Shown: positions 44,817 to 52,770 of the stretch, piece by piece
Layout of the letters: each line of letters begins with the position of its first letter
How positions within the stretch are numbered: position 1 is the first letter of the stretch
DNA from: Flammeovirga sp. EKP202
Lineage (GTDB): Bacteria; Bacteroidota; Bacteroidia; Cytophagales; Flammeovirgaceae
Assembly (NCBI RefSeq): GCF_014534745.1
Contig: NZ_JACVVP010000002.1
Location: 124,001 to 188,000, forward strand
Reading direction: 5' to 3'
Length of the DNA stretch: 64,000 bases
The notes under the pieces: model-generated
Seen by the model: the letters and a program-made list of their open reading frames with translations, nothing else
Database searches by the model: none
What the model was told of the DNA's origin: nothing
Made by a program: the position numbers and the translations under genes

Positions 44817-45251
44817 ATGAAAGAAAGAGAAGTCATCAGAAATGGAGAAGGTGAAAACTACAACTATTCACAAGATCACTGCTTTGTAAAACTCTCATCC
44901 AACCACACTAACGGGGAACTCAGTTTTGTAGAAGACACCCTGAAACCAGGCTTTTTCCTTGCACGTCACCACCATAAAATCATGACGGAGATATTCTATA
45001 TTCTTGAAGGAGAAGTAGAGTTGATTTTTGATGATGAAACGGTAATTGGCAAGCCCGGAGATACCATCACGGTGCCTCCAAATGTATGGCATGCGGCAAA
45101 ATGCGTGGAGGGTGGAAAAATGCTCACTATCTTCAAAAATGGTCAGTTTGATTTATACCTCGAGAAACTTTCAAAACTCACTGATGCTGATTTTGAAGAT
45201 GCTGAATTGATGAAATCTATTTCGGCTGAATTTGATATTTATGAGGAGTAA
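44817..45251 (+). CDS. Cupin-domain protein
   Basis: This small single-domain protein has cupin motif 1 as LARHHHKIMTEIFYILEGE (metal ligands His-His and Glu) and motif 2 as GDTITVPPNVWHAAKC (ligand His). The metal site is complete, so an enzyme (isomerase, dioxygenase) or a sugar/small-molecule binding role is possible. At 144 aa it has a short helical C-terminal tail (SKLTDADFEDAELMKS). It is a lone gene with promoter element and terminator. No substrate can be inferred. Confidence 0.85.
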   Translation: MKEREVIRNGEGENYNYSQDHCFVKLSSNHTNGELSFVEDTLKPGFFLARHHHKIMTEIFYILEGEVELIFDDETVIGKPGDTITVPPNVWHAAKCVEGGKMLTIFKNGQFDLYLEKLSKLTDADFEDAELMKSISAEFDIYEE

Positions 45252-45278
45252 CCTACTCTTTCATTATACATAAAATGG

Positions 45279-45308
45279 AAAGTCAATCTAGCTTTAGGTT
45301 GGCTTTTT
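45279..45308 (+). terminator. Terminator of the cupin gene
   Basis: The 12-bp stem AAAGTCAATCTA / TAGGTTGGCTTT has two G-U pairs and is followed by TT. Confidence 0.65.
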
Positions 45309-45460
45309 GTTTAATCCTACATTAGTTCCAACCAGTAAACCATAACATTAATATTACTGTTTTTTCCTTTGTAGCTATTACACAAAACCTGCAATAAAGT
45401 TGCGTTTACATTCAATTGATTTTATTTTGCGACACCATCGCACTTAAAAACTTTAAACTT

Positions 45461-46678
45461 ATGAATAGGAAACTACCTGTAACTGTTTTGAGCGGATTTC
45501 TCGGAGCAGGAAAAACTACTCTTCTCAATCATATTCTACACAACAAAGAAGGACTGAAAGTAGCCGTCATTGTCAATGATATGAGTGAAGTAAACGTTGA
45601 CGCAGAATTGGTCAAAAACGAAAACACTTTATCTCGTACAGAAGAGAAATTAGTGGAGATGAGTAATGGCTGTATCTGTTGTACACTCCGGGAAGATTTA
45701 ATGGTAGAGGTAGAAAGACTCGCAAAGGAAGAGCGTTTTGATTACCTGCTGATTGAAAGTACAGGGATTAGTGAACCCGTTCCGGTGGCTCAGACCTTTT
45801 CATTTGTGGATGAAGAAAACGGAATCGACCTATCAAAATTCAGTTATATTGATACAATGGTGACTGTGATTGATGCTTTCAATTTCTTTAAAGATTTTGA
45901 TAGTCCAGAACGTTTAGTGGATAGAGAGTTGACCGATATTGAAGGAGATTACAGAACGATTGTGAATTTACTCACCGATCAGATTGAGTTTGCCAATGTA
46001 ATTGTCTTAAATAAAACAGATTTAGTCACCGAGGAACATTTAGGTGTTTTACGTGCCGCTATTCAAAAGTTAAATCCATCTGCCAAAATCACTGAATCGA
46101 CTTACAGTAAGGTCGATCCTGCTAAAATTTTGAATACTGGATTATTCAATTTTGAAGAGGCAGAGCAAAGTGAAGGTTGGATTGAAGAACTTAATAAAGA
46201 GGAACACACACCTGAAACGGAGGAGTATGGAATTTCCTCTTTTGTTTATCGTAATGAAAAACCTTTTGACCCAGAACGATTTTGGTTTTACGTTCAATAT
46301 GAGTTCCCAAGTGCTGTTATTCGTAGTAAAGGATTGTTTTGGCTGGCTTCACGCCCTGATCAAGCAATGGTTTGGAGCCAGGCTGGAGGTTCTTTAAAAG
46401 CAGATAGTGCTGGTGTGTGGTGGAGCAGTATGCACCGTAAGAAAAGACTTCAATATGCTGCTTTCCTTGAAAATCAAGAAACAATTGAATCCAATTGGGA
46501 TGATACTTTTGGAGATCGAAAAAATGAATTGGTTATCATTGGACAAGATATGGATGAGGCACAAATCATCAAAGACCTTGATGAGTGTATTGCTACTGAG
46601 GATGAGCTAAAAACGCTCCGTTGGAAATTAGGCTATGAAGACAATTGGCCTGTAGAGAGGTCTTATGCTTTTGAGTAA
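45461..46678 (+). CDS. CobW/COG0523-family GTPase metallochaperone
   Basis: This G3E GTPase has Walker A GFLGAGKT (12-19), the zinc-binding CICC motif (71-74, in [11 protein letters not shown]), the ESTGISEP switch segment, the guanine-specificity motif NKTD, and a C-terminal CobW_C domain. The family supplies zinc or another metal to target proteins. The ATG at 45461 is chosen because it begins right at the P-loop strand ([12 protein letters not shown]). At 406 aa from this start it belongs to the longer YjiA/ZNG-like group. No Zur-type operator was recognised. Confidence 0.9.
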   Translation: MNRKLPVTVLSGFLGAGKTTLLNHILHNKEGLKVAVIVNDMSEVNVDAELVKNENTLSRTEEKLVEMSNGCICCTLREDLMVEVERLAKEERFDYLLIESTGISEPVPVAQTFSFVDEENGIDLSKFSYIDTMVTVIDAFNFFKDFDSPERLVDRELTDIEGDYRTIVNLLTDQIEFANVIVLNKTDLVTEEHLGVLRAAIQKLNPSAKITESTYSKVDPAKILNTGLFNFEEAEQSEGWIEELNKEEHTPETEEYGISSFVYRNEKPFDPERFWFYVQYEFPSAVIRSKGLFWLASRPDQAMVWSQAGGSLKADSAGVWWSSMHRKKRLQYAAFLENQETIESNWDDTFGDRKNELVIIGQDMDEAQIIKDLDECIATEDELKTLRWKLGYEDNWPVERSYAFE

Positions 46679-46697
46679 AATATTTTTCACCTATGTA

Positions 46698-46743
46698 TAA
46701 AAAATACCTACACTAAACTATCTGTTCGGTGTAGGTATTTTTA
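46698..46743. terminator. Bidirectional terminator
   Basis: The 14-base arms AAAAATACCTACAC / GTGTAGGTATTTTT serve the convergent CobW and nuclease-family genes. Confidence 0.85.
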
Positions 46744-46759
46744 TGTTGAAAAGTACTTG

Positions 46760-47710
46760 TTATTTCAATTTGAAATTAACGATCACCGGATTATGATCAG
46801 ATACTAATTCATTGTCTGTTTTGATGATTTTAGTATGAATATCCTTTTCATTGGCTATGTTTGATGAAAATAGAATATGATCAATCTGCTCTGGTTCTCC
46901 CTTATAATTATAGGTCCATCGCACATCAAAATCTTTGAAATATTCTGATCTTCCTGTTTGAATCAACTCCTCATAAATGTCATCAAAGCCTCTCACTCTA
47001 TAGACCGATGGACTCTTTTTCTCAGCATTTAAGTCTCCTGTCACAATTACTCTTCTACCAAGATTGAGCTGTTTTATGATTGCTCTTCGAGCAATACTCG
47101 CCTGAGCAATTCTCTTGGCATCACTCTCAAAACCACCTCTTTCGCTTTTGAAATGAAGAACAAAAATATCAACTTCTTTCCCTTCAATCGTAGCGGTTAC
47201 TTTCATTCCTTTACTTATTCCCGTTTGTCCTTCAGCGTCTCCATCGAGTTCTTCAAGGTAAATTGAAGTTCCTTCAATCTCATACCAAGTCTCTTTCAAA
47301 GGGTATTTTGACAATACAGCAACATGTTGCCCTGTAAAAGTATCTTTGCTATCACATACTTCCCAGTAATCGTAAGTGACTTCTATTTTCTTTAATTCAT
47401 CTACTAGAACTTCCAAGTCTTCACGAGTACCTACCTCAGTAAGCGTGATAATATCTGCATTAATCTTCTTGATCATTTCAGCTACATTTGCAGAAGCTTC
47501 CCTTAGTTTTTCAGACCTATTTTCTTCCTTATCCCAAAATTTCTGCTCCTTTTTAGAAGCATATTTCATATCATAAGGTAAGCCAAATTTGAGCTGTACT
47601 TTCTTCTTATTTAGAAACTCTGCATTGAAAGTTGCTATTGTTACTTCTTGTGCAAACAGCGAACTAACAGCCGTAAAAAATAGAAGAAAGAATAATTGAA
47701 TTTGTTTCAT
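46760..47710 (-). CDS. Secreted endonuclease/exonuclease/phosphatase-family protein
   Basis: A signal peptide (1-20, SSLFAQE) precedes an EEP fold: TFNAEFLN at the N-terminus (metal Asn), ITLTEVGTRED (Glu), VFVLHFKSERGG (His), VTGDLNAE (Asp and Asn) and the final VSDHNPVIVNF (Asp-His). All catalytic positions are present. Members cut nucleic acids or phospholipid or inositol phosphates. Because the enzyme is exported, nutrient scavenging from extracellular DNA is plausible but not shown. Its promoter element lies in the gap before the DUF1569 gene, so it is its own unit. Confidence 0.9.
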   Translation of the reverse strand: MKQIQLFFLLFFTAVSSLFAQEVTIATFNAEFLNKKKVQLKFGLPYDMKYASKKEQKFWDKEENRSEKLREASANVAEMIKKINADIITLTEVGTREDLEVLVDELKKIEVTYDYWEVCDSKDTFTGQHVAVLSKYPLKETWYEIEGTSIYLEELDGDAEGQTGISKGMKVTATIEGKEVDIFVLHFKSERGGFESDAKRIAQASIARRAIIKQLNLGRRVIVTGDLNAEKKSPSVYRVRGFDDIYEELIQTGRSEYFKDFDVRWTYNYKGEPEQIDHILFSSNIANEKDIHTKIIKTDNELVSDHNPVIVNFKLK

Positions 47711-47746
47711 TATTAGTTTTTATTTCGATTAGACCTGCAAGTAAAT

Positions 47747-47754
47747 CAAAAATA
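47747..47754 (-). promoter_or_regulatory. -7 promoter element for the secreted EEP gene
   Basis: The minus strand reads TATTTTTG, matching TAnnTTTG, 37 bases before the start codon. Confidence 0.4.
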
Positions 47755-47765
47755 AGAGAATGGTG

Positions 47766-48230
47766 TTATTTATTTCCAGCTTTTATAATATCGTCTACAA
47801 TCGCCATATGATGTTTAGTATGAATTAGTAGAAACTTTAAAGCCTGTTTCTTTTTTAAATCTCCAAAATAAGGGTGTCTAAAGTATTTCTCTTTTGCAAG
47901 AGTACTTAGATCTGCCATTTTCTGTTTCGTCACTATTAAATCAGCTCTTAGAGTGGCTTCATCATATTTCTCAGGCCTTACCATTTTGGGAGACTTTCCT
48001 TTTCCTCTTGGAATTTTATTCATACCAAAAACAATCAATCGAGGTATTTTAAAGGACCATTTATATTTTTGGGGATCAGATTTTTTCATCGCTTCTATTA
48101 CACCATCCAAGACTAATAAGCTATGTTTTATATGCCAGCCTACATTGGCCTCCGAGACAGAGGACTGAAGAAGGTCATGGTTTCTTATTTTGGATTCAAT
48201 ATCTATAAGTAAAGCTTCTATTTCTTTCAT
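47766..48230 (-). CDS. DUF1569 / DinB-like protein
   Basis: This 154-aa protein forms a predicted four-helix bundle of the DinB superfamily. Candidate metal histidines are in NVGWHIKHSLLVLDGV and at the end in LLIHTKHHMAIVDDI, together with the HPYFGDL segment typical of DUF1569. DinB-like proteins include thiol transferases and metal-dependent enzymes, but DUF1569 members have no firm function. No signal peptide. It lies on the minus strand between the LysR and EEP genes. Confidence 0.8.
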   Translation of the reverse strand: MKEIEALLIDIESKIRNHDLLQSSVSEANVGWHIKHSLLVLDGVIEAMKKSDPQKYKWSFKIPRLIVFGMNKIPRGKGKSPKMVRPEKYDEATLRADLIVTKQKMADLSTLAKEKYFRHPYFGDLKKKQALKFLLIHTKHHMAIVDDIIKAGNK

Positions 48231-48353
48231 AGTTTATGATTTGAAGGAATAAATTTAAGTTTAGAGATTATGTAGTTTTTCTTCAATATATGGATAATAA
48301 ACAATACCTGTTGTATGCTGTATTAAGATCCTTAGATATTAAAAAAGAGTTCA

Positions 48354-49241
48354 TCAATCTGTATAATGTTTCATCAACATATCAAAAAATACCTCCTGCT
48401 TTTTATGGGCAATCAAGTAATAATCTCGATCAGGATAAAGATCTGATTCCCATATTAACTTCAAAGAATGATCTTCTATAAACGATTGAGCATTTTCCAT
48501 TAAGGTGACTGCTACTCCTTCCAATTTTGTCATTTCTTGAAGCATAAAATATTCATTCGGAATAATATAATTCGTAAATATTTTAGGTCTTTTTTTATTA
48601 AAACAATGTAACCAAAAGAACTTAATAAACGGATTCGTTGACATGTGAGAAAACCATGTTTGATGTTCCAGCCACTTTTGGATCTTGTTTAAATCGTTAT
48701 TTTGAATGTATTGATCGAGTTCCTCTGTATTGAGATTAGGATGCCCTACAATAACCAATTTAGAACTTCTTATTTTTTGAGATAAAACATCAAAAGTTGG
48801 AAAATCTTCTCGGACAATAGCTGCATCTACCTCTCCTTGATTCACTAATCCAAATAGCTTTTTATTATCGTTTTCAAAGTGTACTGAAAGGTGCTTGAAT
48901 GACGAGAGTACTTTTCCAGAAATAAAGCTTTTATAGAGATCCTCGCTTATTCCAAAAGTATAAAGTCGCTCTTCTTTCTGTACTGATTTACTATAACTCG
49001 CTTCTACTTTTTCAAGGGTATCCAATGATTCAATAATGAGGTTATTGAGGAATTTGGCATTTTCAGTAGGGATCACTCCTTTTGATTTTCGGGTGAACAA
49101 CTTATGCCCCACTGCCGCTTCAAGCATACTAATTTGATTACTTACTGTGGGTTGAGTCAAGAATAATTCTTCGGCTGCTTTCGAGTAATTCTTGTGTTTA
49201 TAAACTGCTTTAAAGGTGCGATACCATTCTAGATTAATCAT
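48354..49241 (-). CDS. LysR-family transcriptional regulator
   Basis: The N-terminal winged helix-turn-helix is standard (YSKAAEELFLTQPTVSNQISMLEAAVG, about 19-45), followed by a periplasmic-binding-like effector domain (about 90-290) that is less conserved. It is divergent from the SDR oxidoreductase gene with a 101-base spacer containing a palindrome and the SDR promoter. LysR regulators commonly control the adjacent divergent gene and their own. The effector is unknown. Confidence 0.92.
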   Translation of the reverse strand: MINLEWYRTFKAVYKHKNYSKAAEELFLTQPTVSNQISMLEAAVGHKLFTRKSKGVIPTENAKFLNNLIIESLDTLEKVEASYSKSVQKEERLYTFGISEDLYKSFISGKVLSSFKHLSVHFENDNKKLFGLVNQGEVDAAIVREDFPTFDVLSQKIRSSKLVIVGHPNLNTEELDQYIQNNDLNKIQKWLEHQTWFSHMSTNPFIKFFWLHCFNKKRPKIFTNYIIPNEYFMLQEMTKLEGVAVTLMENAQSFIEDHSLKLIWESDLYPDRDYYLIAHKKQEVFFDMLMKHYTD

Positions 49242-49244
49242 AAT

Positions 49245-49264
49245 GATATTAATATTTTTATATC
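49245..49264. promoter_or_regulatory. Candidate LysR operator
   Basis: An interrupted palindrome GATAT-N10-ATATC lies immediately upstream of the LysR start codon. It fits the T-N11-A style of LysR sites and would block the regulator's own promoter. Confidence 0.35.
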
Positions 49265-49282
49265 AATACTAAAATTAAACGA

Positions 49283-49314
49283 TTTCATTTTATATCACAA
49301 GCTCTCTACATTTG
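49283..49314 (+). promoter_or_regulatory. Promoter of the SDR gene
   Basis: A -33-like TTTC at 49283-49286 and a -7 TACATTTG at 49307-49314 are 20 bases apart. The implied start is about 20 bases before the ATG. Confidence 0.6.
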
Positions 49315-49342
49315 TATCATCACTTTTAAACAATAAAAAACT

Positions 49343-50077
49343 ATGAAAAGAATAGCATTAGTAACAGGAGCAAATAAAGGTTTAGGTTTTGAAACTGCTC
49401 GTCAATTAGGTGCAAAAGGAATCAAAGTATTGATGGCATCTAGAAATCAAGAAAGAGGTCAAGCTGCAGTAGGTCAATTGACTGCTGAGGGACTAGATGT
49501 CGAATTGGTTCAATTAGAAGCAACAAAAGATGCACAAATCGAAGCGTTGCAGCAGAAAATTGAAGCGGAGTACGGTAAGCTGGATATTTTAGTCAACAAT
49601 GCTGGTATCATTCATCAAGATGAACCTCTAGGAGTGAATACTTCTGAAAATATTGTCGCTTCCACTTTACAGGAAACTTTTGACGTTAACTTTTTCAGTG
49701 TTGTAAAACTTACTCAGGCTTTACTTCCTCTTATCAAAAAAAGCGATGCAGGTAGAATCGTAAACTTATCAAGTATTCTTGGTTCGAATACGGAGCAAAG
49801 TGATGTAGAATCACCTTACTATACGGTGAAGCCATTTGCCTATGATGCTTCAAAAACAGCCTTAAATTCTTTTACAGTTCACCTTGCAGCCTCACTTGAA
49901 GGAACAAATGTAAAGGTAAACTCTGCTCATCCAGGTTGGGTTAAAACGGATTTGGGTACTGAAAACGCACCAATGGAAATCGTGGATGGAGCTAAAACTT
50001 CAGTGAGTCTGTCTTTATCAGAAGAAACTGATTTCAATGGTCAGTTTATTCATATGGGTGAAGCTGTGGCTTGGTAA
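49343..50077 (+). CDS. Short-chain dehydrogenase/reductase
   Basis: This classical SDR uses NADP or NAD. It has the nucleotide motif TGANKGLG (8-15), the NNAG motif (85-88), the catalytic Ser in NLSSILGS (143-144) and the Tyr-x3-Lys pair Tyr167/Lys171 in YDASK. A Gly-Ala-Asn-Lys start and a length of 244 aa resemble carbonyl-reductase-like SDRs. The Arg34 (SRNQ) after strand 2 suggests NADP preference. It is probably controlled by the divergent LysR gene, possibly in response to a reactive carbonyl or metabolite (inference). Confidence 0.93.
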   Translation: MKRIALVTGANKGLGFETARQLGAKGIKVLMASRNQERGQAAVGQLTAEGLDVELVQLEATKDAQIEALQQKIEAEYGKLDILVNNAGIIHQDEPLGVNTSENIVASTLQETFDVNFFSVVKLTQALLPLIKKSDAGRIVNLSSILGSNTEQSDVESPYYTVKPFAYDASKTALNSFTVHLAASLEGTNVKVNSAHPGWVKTDLGTENAPMEIVDGAKTSVSLSLSEETDFNGQFIHMGEAVAW

Positions 50078-50094
50078 TTATTTCATAAAAATGA

Positions 50095-50127
50095 AGGTGC
50101 CCACTTTTACATGGGCACCTATTTTTT
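50095..50127 (+). terminator. Terminator of the SDR gene
   Basis: The stem AGGTGCCCA / TGGGCACCT with an 8-base loop is followed by ATTTTTT. It may also serve the convergent lyase gene. Confidence 0.85.
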
Positions 50128-52552
50128 ATTTGATCATCAATTTCTTCTCATAATGATTTCCCTCTTGATCAATCACCTTGATCAGATAGAAGCCAGCTCC
50201 AAAGGTTGAACCTTTAGATAACTGTATTTCCTGAGAAGCATCCAATTGTTGATATACTTTTTGACCATTCATATTATAAATCAAAATATCAGCGTTTTCC
50301 ATACCTTCCAAATTAATGGTAAATGTGCCATTGGATGGATTAGGGAAAACCGTCACTGCTGAAACTTCCTCTTCAATGAACGATGTACCACGTTGACGGG
50401 CAGAAGACGACCCGGAAGTCAATACTTCAAACTCATTGATACTTACCCAATCACCAGTATAATTATGTGCCCCTTCTACAATCAGTTTTACATAACGTCC
50501 TGAAGCATTGAAATTATCATTCAATGGTTGAGTAGTACTTGTATTTCCTGATCTATCCACCACCGTATTAAATCCAGTAGTTGGTGAGTTAGACACTCGA
50601 ACTCTATATTGATAAGCTCTATCAAGGTAAGTCCACATTTTTGTACCCGTGATATTTTGAGTGCTTCCCAAATCAAATACTACTGTTTTAGAGAATCCTT
50701 GTGCACTCCATCGAGAATTGTCGCTCACATCACCGTCCAACAAATTAGTCGCTACGTTTGGTACTTGCTCGGCAGTAACAGATTCAATTGTCACGTTCAC
50801 TGATTGTACATTGACGGTAACACTTGAAGCTATAGTACTCTGGCCGTCTTCATCATAAGCAACGGCATCAATAGTGTATGTTCCTGTAGTAGTTGGAGTC
50901 CATGTTACTGAATACGGAGCCGTTTTATCTTGTTTGTAAAAACCGTTATTCACTCTGAAATTCACTTTTGAAACTGCTTGGTCATCAGAAGCATTGGCTG
51001 TTAATGTGACCGTAGTACCTGGTTCAACGGTAAGGTTATTGGAAGGAGCCGTCATGCTGACTACAGGCGGTGCATTTTGAATATCTAAATCTATGATTTG
51101 AAGGTATGTTGGATGTGTGTCATCACTGTCATTTCCTTTTAAGTAATAGTATAATTTCCCATCGTTGATATGTACTATTCCTTTTGTAAAGGTCATTCCT
51201 GAAGTCGCTTTATAAACATTTGTGATATTGTTTGTACCACCTTCTAATTTGTCTACAAACACTCTACCTCCACTTAAACCAATCATATACACATCATTTC
51301 CTGAAGTATAAAGTGCATCGGCTCCATTGAAGTTCGTCGTCACTGTAAAGTTAGATGCCCCTGCCGGTTTGTAACTGTGTATGTATTTTGTGACATTGTA
51401 TTGATCATCTCTTACTTTACTGATGATATGTACATCCCCTCTTTCAGTAACGGTCCAATCAAAACCACCTACAATATAAACCATATTTCGAGCAGTTGTT
51501 TGAACATAATCTCCAGGTTCATAGACCAATGCCTCTTGTGCTTTTACTAATGGGAAAGTGATGGACTGTCCTTTATGGTTTTTCCATTGAGAAGCTCCTG
51601 TTGGGTCATCAGAGTAGGCATAATAGACGCCATTTTGATACTTGTATTTATCAGTTCCATCTTTTAGTCTACGTTGGAAGCCAATACGCATTTTTCCATC
51701 CACGTATTTCATACTTCCATAAATACTCCAATTGTGTGTCTCTCCTTTACTTCCTGCTCCTAAAGCATTGAACATCTTAAATCTCCCCCATTTCTTTTGA
51801 GAGGCATCGTACTTAATGAAAGCTTGTGCTCCATCATGAGAAGTACCTTTACGCATTGTCAAGAATAATTCTCCTTGAGCATTTAGGAAAAACTTAGGGT
51901 AAGTGAACTTCGAATAATGTGATGCATCTCTCACCCCATCCATCGTACAATGCTTATAATCTCCATCAATGGGATCTTTGACAAACTTACTCAACGTAAA
52001 TTCTGAATCAGAAACCTCAGCAACATTAGATTGAGAATAAGAATATCTGAAATAATCATTGACAAATGACCCCGAATTGCTGTAAGCGTGCATATCATAA
52101 GCCAAGTGAATCGTACCATTGATCGGGCTGATACCAATTGCAATTGTATTGTGTGTTTCTCCTAACCACCACTTACCATTGTAACCTGTGTGCTGATGAG
52201 GAAACTCAATAGTCTTCTTACTTCCCGTTTGTGTATTATACCTTGTCAACATCACATGACGGTTGGTTTTTCCACCTTTGTACCAAGTCATAAATACATA
52301 GTGCTTGTACGTTTTGATACAATCTCCATGAGGAGTCAGTGAACTTCCATATACATAATCATACCCTGTTGAAGAATTGGCGGTATGACTGATAGACACT
52401 TTGTTTCCATCAAAATATAAAGCTTGGCTCGTAATGCTTACTTCTTTTTCAAGTGTAACCTGTCCCATTGACACTCCACTGATCAATAAACCAATCAGTC
52501 CAAATGCAATTTGACCTAGTCTGCTAATTTGATAATAAAAATTGTTTTTCAT
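50126..52552 (-). CDS. Secreted BNR_4-type beta-propeller lyase, ulvan-lyase-like (paralogue 1)
   Basis: A signal peptide (1-30) leads a seven-blade-type propeller (about 33-490), an Ig-like domain (about 492-582, PPVVSMTAPSNN), an F5/8C (CBM32-like) domain (about 583-712) and a T9SS sorting domain (VFPNPSNGTF to the C-terminus). Candidate catalytic residues are His134 (GETHNT), His155 (DMHAY), Tyr218 (TYPKF) and Arg234 (TMRKG); the His-His spacing of 21 and Tyr-Arg spacing of 16 agree with what I recall of PL24 ulvan lyases. It should be secreted by the type IX system and cut an acidic algal polysaccharide. The lyase family remains an inference; other BNR_4 proteins share the fold. Confidence 0.75.
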   Translation of the reverse strand: MKNNFYYQISRLGQIAFGLIGLLISGVSMGQVTLEKEVSITSQALYFDGNKVSISHTANSSTGYDYVYGSSLTPHGDCIKTYKHYVFMTWYKGGKTNRHVMLTRYNTQTGSKKTIEFPHQHTGYNGKWWLGETHNTIAIGISPINGTIHLAYDMHAYSNSGSFVNDYFRYSYSQSNVAEVSDSEFTLSKFVKDPIDGDYKHCTMDGVRDASHYSKFTYPKFFLNAQGELFLTMRKGTSHDGAQAFIKYDASQKKWGRFKMFNALGAGSKGETHNWSIYGSMKYVDGKMRIGFQRRLKDGTDKYKYQNGVYYAYSDDPTGASQWKNHKGQSITFPLVKAQEALVYEPGDYVQTTARNMVYIVGGFDWTVTERGDVHIISKVRDDQYNVTKYIHSYKPAGASNFTVTTNFNGADALYTSGNDVYMIGLSGGRVFVDKLEGGTNNITNVYKATSGMTFTKGIVHINDGKLYYYLKGNDSDDTHPTYLQIIDLDIQNAPPVVSMTAPSNNLTVEPGTTVTLTANASDDQAVSKVNFRVNNGFYKQDKTAPYSVTWTPTTTGTYTIDAVAYDEDGQSTIASSVTVNVQSVNVTIESVTAEQVPNVATNLLDGDVSDNSRWSAQGFSKTVVFDLGSTQNITGTKMWTYLDRAYQYRVRVSNSPTTGFNTVVDRSGNTSTTQPLNDNFNASGRYVKLIVEGAHNYTGDWVSINEFEVLTSGSSSARQRGTSFIEEEVSAVTVFPNPSNGTFTINLEGMENADILIYNMNGQKVYQQLDASQEIQLSKGSTFGAGFYLIKVIDQEGNHYEKKLMIK
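50276..50968 (-). repeat. Duplicated C-terminal module cassette (copy 1)
   Basis: This DNA, encoding the end of the Ig-like domain, the F5/8C domain and most of the sorting domain, is nearly identical to 52921-53613 (offset 2645 bases), with only scattered substitutions. The flanking propeller DNA is much more diverged. Confidence 0.8.
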
Positions 52553-52582
52553 ACTTCATTAATTATTCATACTTCTTATAGA

Positions 52583-52745
52583 TAAGCAGCTGTACAATTA
52601 AAATCGGAAGTTTTGGATTTTCTTTTTTAGCCTACTCTTCGTTAGAATATCATCACGTAGCTCCGGCTATGCTCTTCTATTCTGCCTTGATTAGACTAAA
52701 AAATAATAATCCAACTTATCACAATTATAAATGTGCAACTGCTTA
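52583..52745. mobile_element. MITE-like element, AGCAGTTATA family (copy 4)
   Basis: Imperfect inverted arms of about 38 bases, from TAAGCAGCTGTACAATTAA and ending ATGTGCAACTGCTTA, enclose about 85 bases that also pair in part (TTTTTTAGCCTA against TTAGACTAAAAAAT). It sits in the 218-base gap between the two lyase genes, directly upstream of paralogue 1. No ORF is present. Confidence 0.65.
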
Positions 52746-52770
52746 AAGCCGTTGTAACGGTCTTTTTTAC

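Noticed and set aside
44895-45092. Antisense frame within the cupin gene
   Set aside because: It is the reverse reading of a gene with complete cupin motifs.
52746-52770. Small CCGTT / AACGG hairpin after lyase paralogue 2 as a terminator
   Set aside because: The stem is only about 5 bp and has no good T tract on the minus strand.
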